Assembly (NCBI GenBank): GCA_024403335.1
Contig: JAKSSA010000010.1
Coordinates: 1-47,054, forward strand
Direction: 5' to 3'
Source of the DNA: Lachnospiraceae bacterium
Lineage (GTDB): Bacteria; Bacillota; Clostridia; Lachnospirales; Lachnospiraceae
Length of the DNA: 47,054 bases
Shown here: piece by piece, positions 11,892-20,993 of the stretch
How positions within the stretch are numbered: position 1 is the stretch's first letter
Layout of the letters: every line of letters begins with the position of its first letter
Position numbers and translations under genes: made by a program
The notes under the pieces: generated by a model
Database searches by the model: none
The model's input: the letters and a program-made list of their open reading frames with translations, nothing else
What the model was told of the DNA's origin: nothing

Positions 11892-13127
11892 CTAACCAAA
11901 AATTTTCATTTCGTTGCCTTCTCCTAAAATAAGGCAGCCATAATAATTCTGTTCTTCGAGTTTTCCATAGAACTTACCAAGCTTCTTAGGCATTTCAAAA
12001 AGAGTAACATAATATTCTTTACGAAGCTCATCAGCCTTCTTAATTGCTTCTAATACCTCATTCTGATTATAAATCAAAGCTATTCTCTTAGGGGATGCCT
12101 GGTTAGAAGCTCCTTTTTCAAGTAAAATACCGGCAATACGTTCAAATCCGATTGAAAAACCTACTGCAGGCACCTTCTGTCCTAAGAACTTGCCGATAAG
12201 GTTATCATATCTTCCACCACCGGCTATTGCACCATGAAAATCAAGAGATTCAACCTCGAATACAGTACCTGTATAATAGCCTTGTCCTCTTACCAAAGAA
12301 GGATCATAAACTATGTCATACTTGCCATTTGTCAAAGACTTAACTGTAGAAATAATAGTTGCTAAATTATTTACTGCTTCCTTATCCTCAACAAACTTTG
12401 ATGCATTTTCAAGATTAAATTCTTTTACACTAACAAATTCAATAAATTTATCAATTGCTTCCTGCTTAAAGCCTTTTTCCTCAAGTTCAGCTTTAACGCC
12501 TTCAATTCCGACCTTATCAAGCTTATCAAATGTAATGCACACACTGTCACATTCACTTTCTTCAAAACCTGCGCCTGTAATAATACCTCTTAATATTCTA
12601 CGGTCATTTATTTTAACCTTAAAATTGTCAATGCCAACTCTGAGTAAAGCCTTTGCAGTGGTATCTATAAGCTCAATTTCACAATTAATTGATTCACTTC
12701 CAAGTATATCAATATCGCACTGAACAAACTCACGAAGTCTGCCCTTCTGAGGTCTTTCAGCTCTGAATACTCTGTCAACCTGAATTACTTTAAAGGGAGT
12801 TGAAAGCTTATCTTTATTACATGCATAATATCTTGATAAAGGAAGTGTAAGATCATAGCGAAGTCCTATATCTGAAAGCTCATTGAATTTACCATTTGCT
12901 ATGGCTTCTGTAAACTTTTCGCCTCTTTTCATTACTTTGAAGATAAGATTTAAATTCTCTCCACCTTCACTTTTGTCAAGATTTTCAATATCCTCTAAAA
13001 TAGGAGTAGTTATTCTTTCAAAACCACATGAACGATAAGTATCAAGAATTGTATTCTGAAGGTAATCTCTCAATGCAGTTTCCTTAGGCAAATAATCAAG
13101 TGTTCCTTTTACAGATGTAATTTTCAT
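11892..13127 (-). CDS. hisS: Histidyl-tRNA synthetase (class II)
   Basis: Charges tRNA-His. Visible are KGTLDYLP at the N-terminus, motif 2 with FRAERPQKGRLREFVQCDID, the histidine-binding loop LVRGQGYYTGTVFEV and motif 3 with GFSIGFERI, followed by an anticodon-binding domain (PKRIALIY onward). The start at ATG 13127 (411 aa) follows AGGAG by about 11 nt. Oddities: the loop reads GQGYYTG where most HisRS have GLDYYTR, and the C-terminus is slightly short. A HisZ-like regulatory paralogue is the main alternative, but motifs 1-3 and the C-terminal domain favour a synthetase. Confidence 0.85.
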   Translation of the reverse strand: MKITSVKGTLDYLPKETALRDYLQNTILDTYRSCGFERITTPILEDIENLDKSEGGENLNLIFKVMKRGEKFTEAIANGKFNELSDIGLRYDLTLPLSRYYACNKDKLSTPFKVIQVDRVFRAERPQKGRLREFVQCDIDILGSESINCEIELIDTTAKALLRVGIDNFKVKINDRRILRGIITGAGFEESECDSVCITFDKLDKVGIEGVKAELEEKGFKQEAIDKFIEFVSVKEFNLENASKFVEDKEAVNNLATIISTVKSLTNGKYDIVYDPSLVRGQGYYTGTVFEVESLDFHGAIAGGGRYDNLIGKFLGQKVPAVGFSIGFERIAGILLEKGASNQASPKRIALIYNQNEVLEAIKKADELRKEYYVTLFEMPKKLGKFYGKLEEQNYYGCLILGEGNEMKIFG

Positions 13128-13171
13128 ATTATTCTTGTCTCCTGATTTTGTAGTCACAAACAATATCTATA

Positions 13172-13207
13172 TAAAGAAAAAACAGCAGATGGGTTAGGTC
13201 TGCTGTT
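13172..13207 (-). terminator. Rho-independent terminator of rpsT
   Basis: AACAGCAGA (13181-13189) pairs perfectly with TCTGCTGTT (13199-13207). On the minus strand the hairpin is followed by TTTTCTTTAT. It lies 18 bp past the rpsT stop and upstream of hisS. Confidence 0.88.
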
Positions 13208-13225
13208 TTACGTTTAATGTTTTAG

Positions 13226-13489
13226 TTAGGCAATCTTGTTTACAGCCAATGTAAGCTTTGAAACCTTTCTGGCAGCATTGTTCTTGTGGAAGATGCCCTT
13301 TGCAGCAGCCTTGTCAATTGCAACAACTGCATCATGTAAAGCGGTCTTAGCTAAAGCTGCATCTTTAGCTGCAACAGCTGCGTCTACCTTCTTTACCAAT
13401 GTCTTAACCTTAGACTTGATCATCTTATTTCTTAAAGTCTTTGTTTCAATAACTTTAATTCTTTTCTTAGCTGACTTAATATTAGCCAT
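13226..13489 (-). CDS. rpsT: 30S ribosomal protein S20
   Basis: Small basic, helical primary-binding protein of the 30S subunit. The 87-aa sequence begins MANIKSAKKRIKVIETKTLRN, typical of S20, and ends with HKNNAARKVSKLTLAVNKI. GGAGG lies 7 nt before the ATG. It is flanked by its own promoter and terminator, so it is a single-gene transcript. In B. subtilis rpsT also lies near holA and lepA. Confidence 0.97.
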   Translation of the reverse strand: MANIKSAKKRIKVIETKTLRNKMIKSKVKTLVKKVDAAVAAKDAALAKTALHDAVVAIDKAAAKGIFHKNNAARKVSKLTLAVNKIA

Positions 13490-13573
13490 GTAACACCTCC
13501 GAAAATTGTATAAATAATCGCATGAGATGTCTTAAAAAACAGGACACGGACGTTTTCTAAAACACAATTAAGA

Positions 13574-13602
13574 ATAATACATTAAGTATCCTCATATGTC
13601 AA
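13574..13602 (-). promoter_or_regulatory. Sigma-A promoter of rpsT
   Basis: On the minus strand TTGACA (13597-13602), 17-nt spacer, TATTAT (13574-13579). It predicts a 5' leader of about 75-80 nt before the rpsT start, long enough to hold an autoregulatory structure. Confidence 0.85.
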
Positions 13603-13670
13603 GCATTTTTGCACTTAAATGTGAAGATAAATGTAATAAGTTTCTTATTTCACTCAATTTAGTTAAAAAG

Positions 13671-15482
13671 CTATTCTTCATCCAGTTTAAGAACACTCAT
13701 AAAAGCCTTCTGAGGCACTTCTACGCTGCCAATCTGGCGCATACGCTTTTTGCCTTCCTTCTGTTTTTCAAGAAGCTTCTTTTTACGCGAAATATCACCA
13801 CCATAGCATTTTGCAAGAACATCCTTACGAACAGCCTTAACGGTCTCTCTTGCTATAATTTTACTACCTATTGCTGCCTGAATTGGAATTTCAAACATAT
13901 GACGTGGAATCTCATCCTTAAGCTTCTCACACATTCTTCTTCCTCTGTCATAAGCACTATCCGCATGAACAATGAAAGAAAGTGCATCAACTTCTTCATG
14001 ATTGATAAGAATATCAAGCTTTACAAGCTTTGAAGGCACATATTCCTTTAACTCGTAATCAAAGCTTGCATAACCTTTAGAACGCGACTTCAAAGCATCA
14101 AAGAAATCATAGATGATTTCATTCAAAGGCATATCATACTTCAATAAAGCTCTTGTTTTTTCTATATACTCGATACTTTTATAAATACCTCTTCGTTCCT
14201 GACAAAGAGTCATTATTGCGCCAACAAATTCGGTTGTAACCATAATTTCAGCCGATACAAAGGGTTCCTCCATGTGATCTATCTCTGAAGCATCAGGGAG
14301 ATTGGTAGGATTTGTAAGTTCAATCATGTCACCATTTGTCTTATAAACATGATAAATAACAGAAGGCGCTGTAGTAACCAAATCGAGATTATATTCTCTT
14401 TCAAGTCTTTCCTGAGCGATTTCAAGATGAAGCAAACCAAGGAAGCCACAACGGAAGCCAAAACCTAAAGCAATAGAAGTTTCAGGCTCATAATTTATGG
14501 AAGCATCATTTAACTGAAGCTTTTCAAGTGCATCCTTTAAGTCCTGATAATGTGCACCGTCTGCAGGATACATTCCGCAATAAACCATCGACTGTACTTT
14601 CTTGTAACCGGGTAATGCTTCAGTACAAGGTCGTGAAGCTTTGGTAATGGTGTCACCGATTCTTGTATCTTTAACATTTTTCAAGCTTGCAGTTATATAG
14701 CCTACCATTCCGGCTTTAAGTTCATCGCATGGCATGTAACGACCAGGACCAAAGGTTCCTACTTCTACAACATCTGCCTCTGCACCTGTTGCAAGCATCT
14801 TAATTCTTTCGCCTGGCTTTATTGAACCATCCATAACTCTCATATAAACAATTACGCCTTTGTAAGAGTCATAAATAGAATCAAAAATCAAACCTTTTAA
14901 AGGTGCTTCCTCATCTCCTTTTGGTGCTGGCACCTTCTTAACTATCATCTCAAGTACATCCTTGATATTAAGCCCCTGCTTTGCAGAAATCAGTGGTGCA
15001 TCCATAGCCTCAATGCCAATAACATCCTCTATTTCATTGATTACTCTTTCAGGTTCAGCACTTGGAAGATCAATTTTATTAATAACAGGAAAAACTTCGA
15101 GGTCATGATCAAGTGCAAGATAAACATTCGCCAAAGTCTGTGCTTCTATTCCCTGCGCAGCATCTACGACCAAAACTGCACCTTCACATGCTGCCAGACT
15201 TCTTGAAACCTCATAATTAAAGTCAACATGTCCTGGCGTATCAATAAGATTAAGAATATACTCTTCACCATCATCTGCTTTATATATACAGCGCACAGTC
15301 TGAGCTTTAATAGTAATACCGCGTTCTCGTTCCAAATCCATGTTATCGAGTACCTGTGCCTGCATTTCTCTTGTTGTAAGTACACCCGTCATTTCAATAA
15401 TACGGTCCGCCAAGGTAGATTTGCCATGATCAATATGCGCAATTATGCAAAAGTTTCTGATTTTATCCTTATAATTTCCCAT
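13671..15482 (-). CDS. lepA: Elongation factor 4 (LepA), back-translocating GTPase
   Basis: Ribosome-associated GTPase related to EF-G. The G1 motif AHIDHGKST lies near residue 15, DTPGH is the G3 motif and NKID is G4. The EF-G-like domains and the LepA-specific C-terminal domain follow ([21 protein letters not shown], ending SVLKLDEE). The 603-aa length is standard. AAGGAAA precedes the ATG. A weak hairpin AATAAG-TTT-CTTATT (13635-13649) lies after the stop. Confidence 0.98.
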   Translation of the reverse strand: MGNYKDKIRNFCIIAHIDHGKSTLADRIIEMTGVLTTREMQAQVLDNMDLERERGITIKAQTVRCIYKADDGEEYILNLIDTPGHVDFNYEVSRSLAACEGAVLVVDAAQGIEAQTLANVYLALDHDLEVFPVINKIDLPSAEPERVINEIEDVIGIEAMDAPLISAKQGLNIKDVLEMIVKKVPAPKGDEEAPLKGLIFDSIYDSYKGVIVYMRVMDGSIKPGERIKMLATGAEADVVEVGTFGPGRYMPCDELKAGMVGYITASLKNVKDTRIGDTITKASRPCTEALPGYKKVQSMVYCGMYPADGAHYQDLKDALEKLQLNDASINYEPETSIALGFGFRCGFLGLLHLEIAQERLEREYNLDLVTTAPSVIYHVYKTNGDMIELTNPTNLPDASEIDHMEEPFVSAEIMVTTEFVGAIMTLCQERRGIYKSIEYIEKTRALLKYDMPLNEIIYDFFDALKSRSKGYASFDYELKEYVPSKLVKLDILINHEEVDALSFIVHADSAYDRGRRMCEKLKDEIPRHMFEIPIQAAIGSKIIARETVKAVRKDVLAKCYGGDISRKKKLLEKQKEGKKRMRQIGSVEVPQKAFMSVLKLDEE

Positions 15483-15593
15483 CTTTATTTCCTTAAAAAA
15501 AATTTACCGGTCATTATTCTGCATTACAGATAACAACCAGTAAATAATATCTGATTTTTATTAAAAAAACAACTAAAAGCTAAAACAAGCTGA

Positions 15594-15649
15594 ACTTTCT
15601 TATTATTACTTTCTTATTATTACTTTTCTATTATTACTTTCTTACTATT
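15594..15649. repeat. Four tandem 14-bp repeats at the 3' end of the ABC transporter gene
   Basis: The unit ACTTTCTTATTATT occurs at 15594-15607 and 15608-15621 (identical), 15622-15635 (ACTTTTCTATTATT) and 15636-15649 (ACTTTCTTACTATT). The last copy contains the stop codon of the 929-aa gene (15645-15647), so the array extends from the gene end into the 162-bp gap to lepA. I see no terminator in that gap. Confidence 0.9.
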
Positions 15650-18434
15650 CTGTTCTAAGTGCAACAACAGGGTCTTTCTTTGCTGCCATTGATGCAGGAA
15701 GCAAACCGGCAATAATAGTTAAGAACATGCTTATAAGAATTAAAGCTACTCCACCCTGCCAAGGTAATGCAGCAACATTACCGATCTTAGCAAAATGATT
15801 GATTATAAAGTTAATAGGAATATCAAGAAGTACTGTTATTGCAATACCTAATGTTCCGCTGACCAAACCGATAATTAAAGTTTCTGCATTAAATACTCGC
15901 TTAACATCACGCTTTGATGCACCAATGCTTCGTAAAACACCGATTTCTTTGGTTCTTTCAAGTACTGAAATATAAGTTATAATACCAATCATTATTGAAG
16001 AAACCACTAATGAAATTGCAACAAAGGCTATCAATACATAAGTTACTGCATTAATAATTGTAGTAATTGAGCTTAACAAAACACCTATGTAATCAGTATA
16101 TCTGATACCTTCTCCCTCAGGCAAGGTAGCATTGTACTCAGCGATCTTTTCCTCAATCTTATCTTTCGATTCAAAATCGACAGGATAAAGACTAATAGTT
16201 GAAGGCACCTCTAAATCACATACGCCAAGTATCTTAAGATTCTTATCATAGGTTGCTTCAGAAACCATGTTTTTAGCATACTGTGCCATAACAGCCTGAA
16301 GTTCTTCAGGTGAAAGATTTTTAAAATATGCCTGCTGTTCAGGTGTCATTGAAGCAAAATCCATAGGTTTGCTTGACTGTTCCTTTGCTGCATCTGTTCC
16401 GGCAAATGGACGACCTGTAAAAACATCAGTTTCAGGATTCTCTATCTGCTTTTTAACTATTGCAGATTCATTTGTCTTTTCGATAACATATTCTGTAAGT
16501 TCTCTGGTATAACCGATTGTATTTGAAATTGCTGATGCCGATACACCTTCTTTAGGTCTTACTATACCAACAATCTTTAATTCCAAGGCCTGTTCCAAAA
16601 TCTTGGCCATATAAACTGCGTCTTCAGATTTATCAACATAAGTACCTGTTTTTTCATCAAATTCATAAAAATCCGCATCTAAAACGAGTTTAAAAGGAAG
16701 TCCAAGAATCTGATCATAGGTATATTCGTCTTCACCTGTCTTCTCTATTGCTTTACCTTCAAGAAAAGCCTTAAGACTTGACTGATCCATTAATCCGAGT
16801 GCATAAGGCACTGTATCGGAAACCATGTTATGCCTTGTAACAACGAATATCATTTCCTGCTTATTTGAAGGCCATCTTCCGGCTATCACATCATACTGTG
16901 ACTGAAGCAGTTGCTGATTATCAAGCAGTTCGCAGAAAACATCCATGTCCGTTCCCATCATTCCCATACCGCCAATACTTGACATCTGAGAATACATACC
17001 TGACATATTAGACATTCCCATTGAATCCATTACAGTACTTGGATTAACTCTTAAAGTATTACCATATAAATCCTTTGAATATATCTTAGGAGTAACATCA
17101 TAAGTATAACCAATTGCACTTACCAAGCCATCAAAAGAATCTTTTTCCTGTTCAAGATACTTCTTAAAGGAAGCTAAGTCGTTTTGCTTTCTTTCAGTAA
17201 TCATTGCATTGTACATATCAGTTGATATGTCAAGAACACGAATTACATCTTCCTTCCTTGTCTCAACCTTTTCATCGGCCTCCTGTGTTCTATTACCAAG
17301 CATTGCCGAAAAATCAATAGTTTCTGACTGAATGGTAAGAGGATATGTAGAAAGTGTGTCCTCCTGCACCTTATCAATATATGCCTGGAAACCACTTGAC
17401 AAAGATAAAATCAAAGCGATACCAATTATACCTATTGAGCCTGCAAATGCAGTAAGAAAAGTTCTTGCCTTTTTTGTCATCAAATTGTTCAAAGAAAGAG
17501 AAACAGCTGTAAAAAATGACATGGAAGGTTTCTTCTTTTCTATTGTCTTACTGCCATTTTCAGTCTTTTCCTCATTCTTTTTAGCACAAGTTTCGTCATC
17601 AAGATTAACGCTTCCGTCAATATTGCGGATTGTTCTGTTATTTTTGCCCTTTACAACCTTTACGCCAACAGAAGGCTCTCCGTTTTCATCAACATCTTTC
17701 TTCAAATATTTAGAAGCTTCTGTTTGTGTTGCCTCTGTAATACCATTATTTTCAGGTTCATAAGGATTTGAATCATCAACAATTTTACCATCCAATAACT
17801 TGATAATACGGCTTGAATACTCATATGCCAAATCCGGATTATGAGTAACCATAATAATAAGTCTGTCATTTGAAATTGATTTCAATATGTTCATTACCTG
17901 TACACTTGTCTCTGAGTCAAGCGCACCTGTAGGTTCATCTGCAAGCAAAATCTCAGGGTCATTAATCAATGCGCGTGCAATAGCAACTCTTTGCATCTGA
18001 CCACCTGACATCTGATTAGGCTTTTTATAAATCTGATCACCTAAACCAACCTGTGTCAAGGTTTCAATTGCTCTTCTTCTTCTTTCCTTCTTTGATACAC
18101 CTGAAATTGTCAAAGCAAGCTCTACATTCTGCAAAACGCTCTGATGAGGAATCAGGTTATAACTTTGGAATATAAAACCTACCGAATGATTTCTGTATGC
18201 ATCCCATTTTCTGTCATTATACTTCTTGGTTGAAATACCATTAATGCAAAGATCACCATCTGTATACTTGTCAAGGCCACCTATGATATTAAGCAAGGTT
18301 GTCTTACCGCAGCCTGACTGACCAAGAATTGAAACAAATTCGCTTTTTCTAAAATTAAGGGTTACTCCCTTAAGTGCTCTGACCACCTGATCACCTGCAG
18401 GATAGTCTTTAACTATGTTTTTTAATTCAAGCAT
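15645..18434 (-). CDS. MacB-like ABC transporter, ATPase-permease fusion
   Basis: One polypeptide of 929 aa with an N-terminal ABC ATPase and a C-terminal FtsX/MacB-type permease. In the ATPase: Walker A GQSGCGKTT (38-46), Q-loop FIFQSYN, signature MSGGQ (142-146), Walker B ILLADEPTGALD (162-173) and MVTHNP. A charged linker (about 235-305) follows, then a first membrane segment in AFAGSIGIIGIALILSLSSG, a large extracellular domain (about 345-760), and three C-terminal segments around EIGVLRSIGASKRDVK. Such transporters move lipids, peptides or antibiotics or sense the envelope; the substrate cannot be told. AGGAAGG precedes the ATG. Confidence 0.92.
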   Translation of the reverse strand: MLELKNIVKDYPAGDQVVRALKGVTLNFRKSEFVSILGQSGCGKTTLLNIIGGLDKYTDGDLCINGISTKKYNDRKWDAYRNHSVGFIFQSYNLIPHQSVLQNVELALTISGVSKKERRRRAIETLTQVGLGDQIYKKPNQMSGGQMQRVAIARALINDPEILLADEPTGALDSETSVQVMNILKSISNDRLIIMVTHNPDLAYEYSSRIIKLLDGKIVDDSNPYEPENNGITEATQTEASKYLKKDVDENGEPSVGVKVVKGKNNRTIRNIDGSVNLDDETCAKKNEEKTENGSKTIEKKKPSMSFFTAVSLSLNNLMTKKARTFLTAFAGSIGIIGIALILSLSSGFQAYIDKVQEDTLSTYPLTIQSETIDFSAMLGNRTQEADEKVETRKEDVIRVLDISTDMYNAMITERKQNDLASFKKYLEQEKDSFDGLVSAIGYTYDVTPKIYSKDLYGNTLRVNPSTVMDSMGMSNMSGMYSQMSSIGGMGMMGTDMDVFCELLDNQQLLQSQYDVIAGRWPSNKQEMIFVVTRHNMVSDTVPYALGLMDQSSLKAFLEGKAIEKTGEDEYTYDQILGLPFKLVLDADFYEFDEKTGTYVDKSEDAVYMAKILEQALELKIVGIVRPKEGVSASAISNTIGYTRELTEYVIEKTNESAIVKKQIENPETDVFTGRPFAGTDAAKEQSSKPMDFASMTPEQQAYFKNLSPEELQAVMAQYAKNMVSEATYDKNLKILGVCDLEVPSTISLYPVDFESKDKIEEKIAEYNATLPEGEGIRYTDYIGVLLSSITTIINAVTYVLIAFVAISLVVSSIMIGIITYISVLERTKEIGVLRSIGASKRDVKRVFNAETLIIGLVSGTLGIAITVLLDIPINFIINHFAKIGNVAALPWQGGVALILISMFLTIIAGLLPASMAAKKDPVVALRTE

Positions 18435-18493
18435 TTCTTTTCCTTCCTAACTTTAAAGCATACTCTCTTACAAAATAAATCAATAAACCACGC

Positions 18494-18526
18494 GACATTA
18501 TATGTTCAAATTGTGAACTAAATGTC
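18494..18526 (-). promoter_or_regulatory. Promoter with palindromic operator upstream of the ABC transporter
   Basis: On the minus strand the -10 TATAAT lies at 18497-18502. Immediately upstream, in the spacer, is the perfect inverted repeat GTTCA-N5-TGAAC (18504-18518), with outer arms GACAT (18494-18498) and ATGTC (18522-18526). An operator in the spacer usually means repression. The -35 is poor, which could also mean activation by the bound factor. The regulator is not identifiable here. Confidence 0.55.
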
Positions 18527-18639
18527 TCCGAATTATTAATTTTTTATAAAATTTTTCATTTAAATATAAGATTTGCTAACCTGTAAAAAATAAATACATT
18601 GTTCCTCTAAGTTTTACCAAATCATAATTTAGAAGCTAA

Positions 18640-18668
18640 AATAAAAAAGTCAATTATAGCTTATAATT
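18640..18668 (-). terminator. AT-only terminator after the PPTase gene
   Basis: AATTATA (18652-18658) pairs with TATAATT (18662-18668) on either side of a short loop; on the minus strand it is followed by GACTTTTTTATTTT. The stem is weak but the U-tract and the position 24 bp after the stop fit a terminator. Confidence 0.5.
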
Positions 18669-18685
18669 ACTTATCCAGCTTAAAC

Positions 18686-18723
18686 AATAGGTTCACTCAC
18701 AGATAATAGGTTCACTCACAGAT
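18686..18723. repeat. Perfect 19-bp tandem duplication across the PPTase stop codon
   Basis: AATAGGTTCACTCACAGAT occurs twice back to back (18686-18704 and 18705-18723). The duplication changes the protein end: without it the frame would read SVSEPIV-stop; with it the frame reads SVSEPIICE-stop. Confidence 0.95.
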
Positions 18724-19349
18724 ACGATATATTTATCAAAATTGAAAAGATAAAAATTAACATCATTTATTTCATCCGTTTCAAGCTTTGTCATATCATA
18801 ACTAAGCCCGGTGCCCTTCATTTTCAGATAGCTTTCTTTCATTACCCATATTCTGAAAAAATCTTCCAAATTATACTTTTCTCTTTCTTTACAAGTAAAT
18901 GTCTTTTTTAATGGTAATATATCAGTGTTTTTCCTATCTGTATTTTCTATGTCTACTCCTGTAGAATGCATTGAAATCGAGCATATTGCGAAATCGCCAC
19001 TATGAGATATATTAAATTCAATATCCCTGTGATTAACCAAATAAGGCTTACCATGCTCAAGCTTTTCCATCATAATGTCGTCTTCAGATATTCTCTTATT
19101 CATTCTTTTTTCAAGGCCATGCAATAAAAGGCATTTTCCTGCTAAAGACTGTAATAAAGACTTTTCATTTTTATAATTGCTCTTAATTTTATTAGCAAGA
19201 GAAATATATCTGTCAAAATCAGGTATCATTTTAAGATTATTGATTTCAACAATATATAAAACCGTATCACTGCTTATTAATATTTCCTCATACAAAAGAG
19301 GAGTTTTTTTTGCTATTCTATTGTTAATGTCAACAATGTTCATAACCAT
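18693..19349 (-). CDS. 4'-phosphopantetheinyl transferase (Sfp type)
   Basis: Transfers phosphopantetheine from CoA to a serine of acyl- or peptidyl-carrier proteins. The Sfp-family motifs are present: GKPYL then FNISHSGDFAICSIS, GVDIE (metal ligands) and FFRIWVMKESYLKMKGTGL (the (F/W)xxKE(S/A) motif). I start at ATG 19349 (218 aa); TTG 19358 and ATG 19343 are also possible, and no strong Shine-Dalgarno decides. It has its own promoter and terminator. No carrier protein or NRPS/PKS gene lies in the window, so its client is unknown. Confidence 0.88.
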   Translation of the reverse strand: MVMNIVDINNRIAKKTPLLYEEILISSDTVLYIVEINNLKMIPDFDRYISLANKIKSNYKNEKSLLQSLAGKCLLLHGLEKRMNKRISEDDIMMEKLEHGKPYLVNHRDIEFNISHSGDFAICSISMHSTGVDIENTDRKNTDILPLKKTFTCKEREKYNLEDFFRIWVMKESYLKMKGTGLSYDMTKLETDEINDVNFYLFNFDKYIVSVSEPIICE

Positions 19350-19434
19350 CTTTGTCAAAAAACGTTCAACTTCCGTATTCTACTGTTGTAGACTTGTCTG
19401 TGCTACAATCCTGTTAATCTTTACAGCTTCCGCT

Positions 19435-19463
19435 ATTATACTAAATGCCTTACCAGATTACAA
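19435..19463 (-). promoter_or_regulatory. Promoter of the PPTase gene
   Basis: On the minus strand TTGTAA (19458-19463), 17-nt spacer, TATAAT (19435-19440), about 85 nt before the PPTase start. Confidence 0.75.
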
Positions 19464-19520
19464 CCTATAATACGCTCTATCTCTTCTATCCTCTAAAACA
19501 ATAAAAGGAAAAAATATATA

Positions 19521-19544
19521 AATAAAACCCCGTCTATAACGGGG
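19521..19544 (-). terminator. Terminator of tRNA-Ser
   Basis: CCCCGT (19528-19533) pairs with ACGGGG (19539-19544); on the minus strand it is followed by TTTTATTTATAT. It lies 7 bp past the tRNA 3' end. Confidence 0.9.
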
Positions 19545-19551
19545 CTATAAG

Positions 19552-19639
19552 CGGAGTGAGTGGGATTCGAACCCACGAGCCACTTTCGTGACTACCTGAT
19601 TTCGAGTCAGGACCGTTATGACCGCTTCGATATCACTCC
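19552..19639 (-). tRNA. tRNA-Ser (anticodon CGA)
   Basis: On the minus strand the acceptor arms GGAGTGA and TCACTCC pair over 7 bp. The anticodon stem-loop CTGACTCGAAATCAG carries CGA, reading UCG. There is a long variable arm (AGTCACGAAAGTGGCT) as in class II tRNAs, and a T-arm GTGGGTTCGAATCCCAC. The discriminator base is G, normal for serine. CCA is not encoded. Confidence 0.95.
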
Positions 19640-19650
19640 AACGTTCAGAA

Positions 19651-19679
19651 ATTCTATCATATTTTCATAATGTGTGCAA
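19651..19679 (-). promoter_or_regulatory. Promoter of tRNA-Ser
   Basis: On the minus strand TTGCAC (19674-19679), 17-nt spacer, TAGAAT (19651-19656), ending 11 bp before the mature tRNA 5' end. Confidence 0.8.
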
Positions 19680-19716
19680 GATTTTTTGACAGGGTATACA
19701 TTTACAATTACTATTT

Positions 19717-20904
19717 TTAAAGCATTTCCTTAATACCTTCGCAAATAACTTCTGCCTCTCCTTTAACTGAGCCCTGGCACAAATCAAAATTACCTCCGCC
19801 TCTTCCACCGAAGTTATCAATAAGATATTTGTTTATTATTCTCGAATCATCAAATTTCTTAGCACCGGTATATTTTTTATCCACTGAAACAGCATAATTT
19901 GTATTTTCTCCATCTTGGCTCAGCACAATACCGGTTCCATAAACTTTAGCAATTTCAGAAGCATATACACGAATTTCATCTCTTGAAAGCTCATTTTCTA
20001 TAATAACTGTTTCCATCGGTGATACATTCTTGGCTTTCAATGTAAAGAGTTCTTTTCTAGTCTGTGAAAGTTTAAACTTATAATCGCCAAGTTCACTCTT
20101 CGTTTTCTTAAACCCATCATATACATCCTCAGCTTTTAAAGACAAATCATTGGCAATCTTATTCACTATCTCATTTTTGAACATCGAATCCTTAACTGCT
20201 CGCTTTCCACAAAGCATAACAAGCCTTACGCCTTTTTTATAATGCATAAAAGATGCAATTTTTAAAACTCCAATTTCACCGGAAAAGCCAACCTGTGTTC
20301 CACAACATGCGCATACATCATACCCCGGAACTCTGACTATTCTTACCTCGCCTGTTAATTCCTTTTTGCTTCTGTACTCCAATACCGCAAGTTCTTCAGG
20401 AGTTGGATAAAATATTTCATAAGGTATGTTTTTCCAAATTGCCTCGTTACAAAGCATTTCTATCTTTTTTACATCCTCATATGTCAAGTCTACATCCAAG
20501 TCAATGGTAGTTTCTTCTTCACCGAGATGAAAGCCCACATTGTTTGCACCATACAATTTATTTGCTATTCCTGAAAAGATATGTTCGCCTGAGTGTTGCT
20601 GCATAAAATCAAATCTGCGTTCCCAATCCAACACGCCATGTACCAAAACGCCTGCGGCAATTTCTCTGCTGACTTTATGAAGAATTGTTCCTGCTTTGTC
20701 AATTTGCACATCAAGAACATCAATTCCATTATTGTCATTTTCTACAAATAATAGTCCCTTATCAGCATACTGACCTCCGCCTTCCGGAAAAAATGCTGTC
20801 TGATCAAGTTCAACAAATATTCCTTTTTCATTAATGCTGCAATTCACAACAAGAGCATTAAACTCTTTCAAATAAGAATTTTCATGGTACAATTTGCGCG
20901 TCAT
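19717..20904 (-). CDS. Alanyl-tRNA editing protein (AlaX-like, with DHHA1 domain)
   Basis: A free-standing relative of the AlaRS editing domain that hydrolyses mischarged Ser- or Gly-tRNA-Ala. The N-terminal barrel ends with PEGGGQ; the zinc-dependent editing site shows QHSGEH (HxxxH) and the distal CACCGTQ cysteines; the C-terminus is DHHA1-like with FGGRGGGNFDLCQGS. A coiled region (about 270-310) links the parts. At 395 aa it is the long AlaX form. AGAGGGG precedes the ATG. No alaS lies in the window. Confidence 0.92.
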   Translation of the reverse strand: MTRKLYHENSYLKEFNALVVNCSINEKGIFVELDQTAFFPEGGGQYADKGLLFVENDNNGIDVLDVQIDKAGTILHKVSREIAAGVLVHGVLDWERRFDFMQQHSGEHIFSGIANKLYGANNVGFHLGEEETTIDLDVDLTYEDVKKIEMLCNEAIWKNIPYEIFYPTPEELAVLEYRSKKELTGEVRIVRVPGYDVCACCGTQVGFSGEIGVLKIASFMHYKKGVRLVMLCGKRAVKDSMFKNEIVNKIANDLSLKAEDVYDGFKKTKSELGDYKFKLSQTRKELFTLKAKNVSPMETVIIENELSRDEIRVYASEIAKVYGTGIVLSQDGENTNYAVSVDKKYTGAKKFDDSRIINKYLIDNFGGRGGGNFDLCQGSVKGEAEVICEGIKEML

Positions 20905-20993
20905 TTTTTACCCCTCTTTTAATTTATCTAAATTTTTCACTTAATATTTCGTTTATAACTCTCGTTTTCTTTTTTATATTCTTCTTTTGTTCG

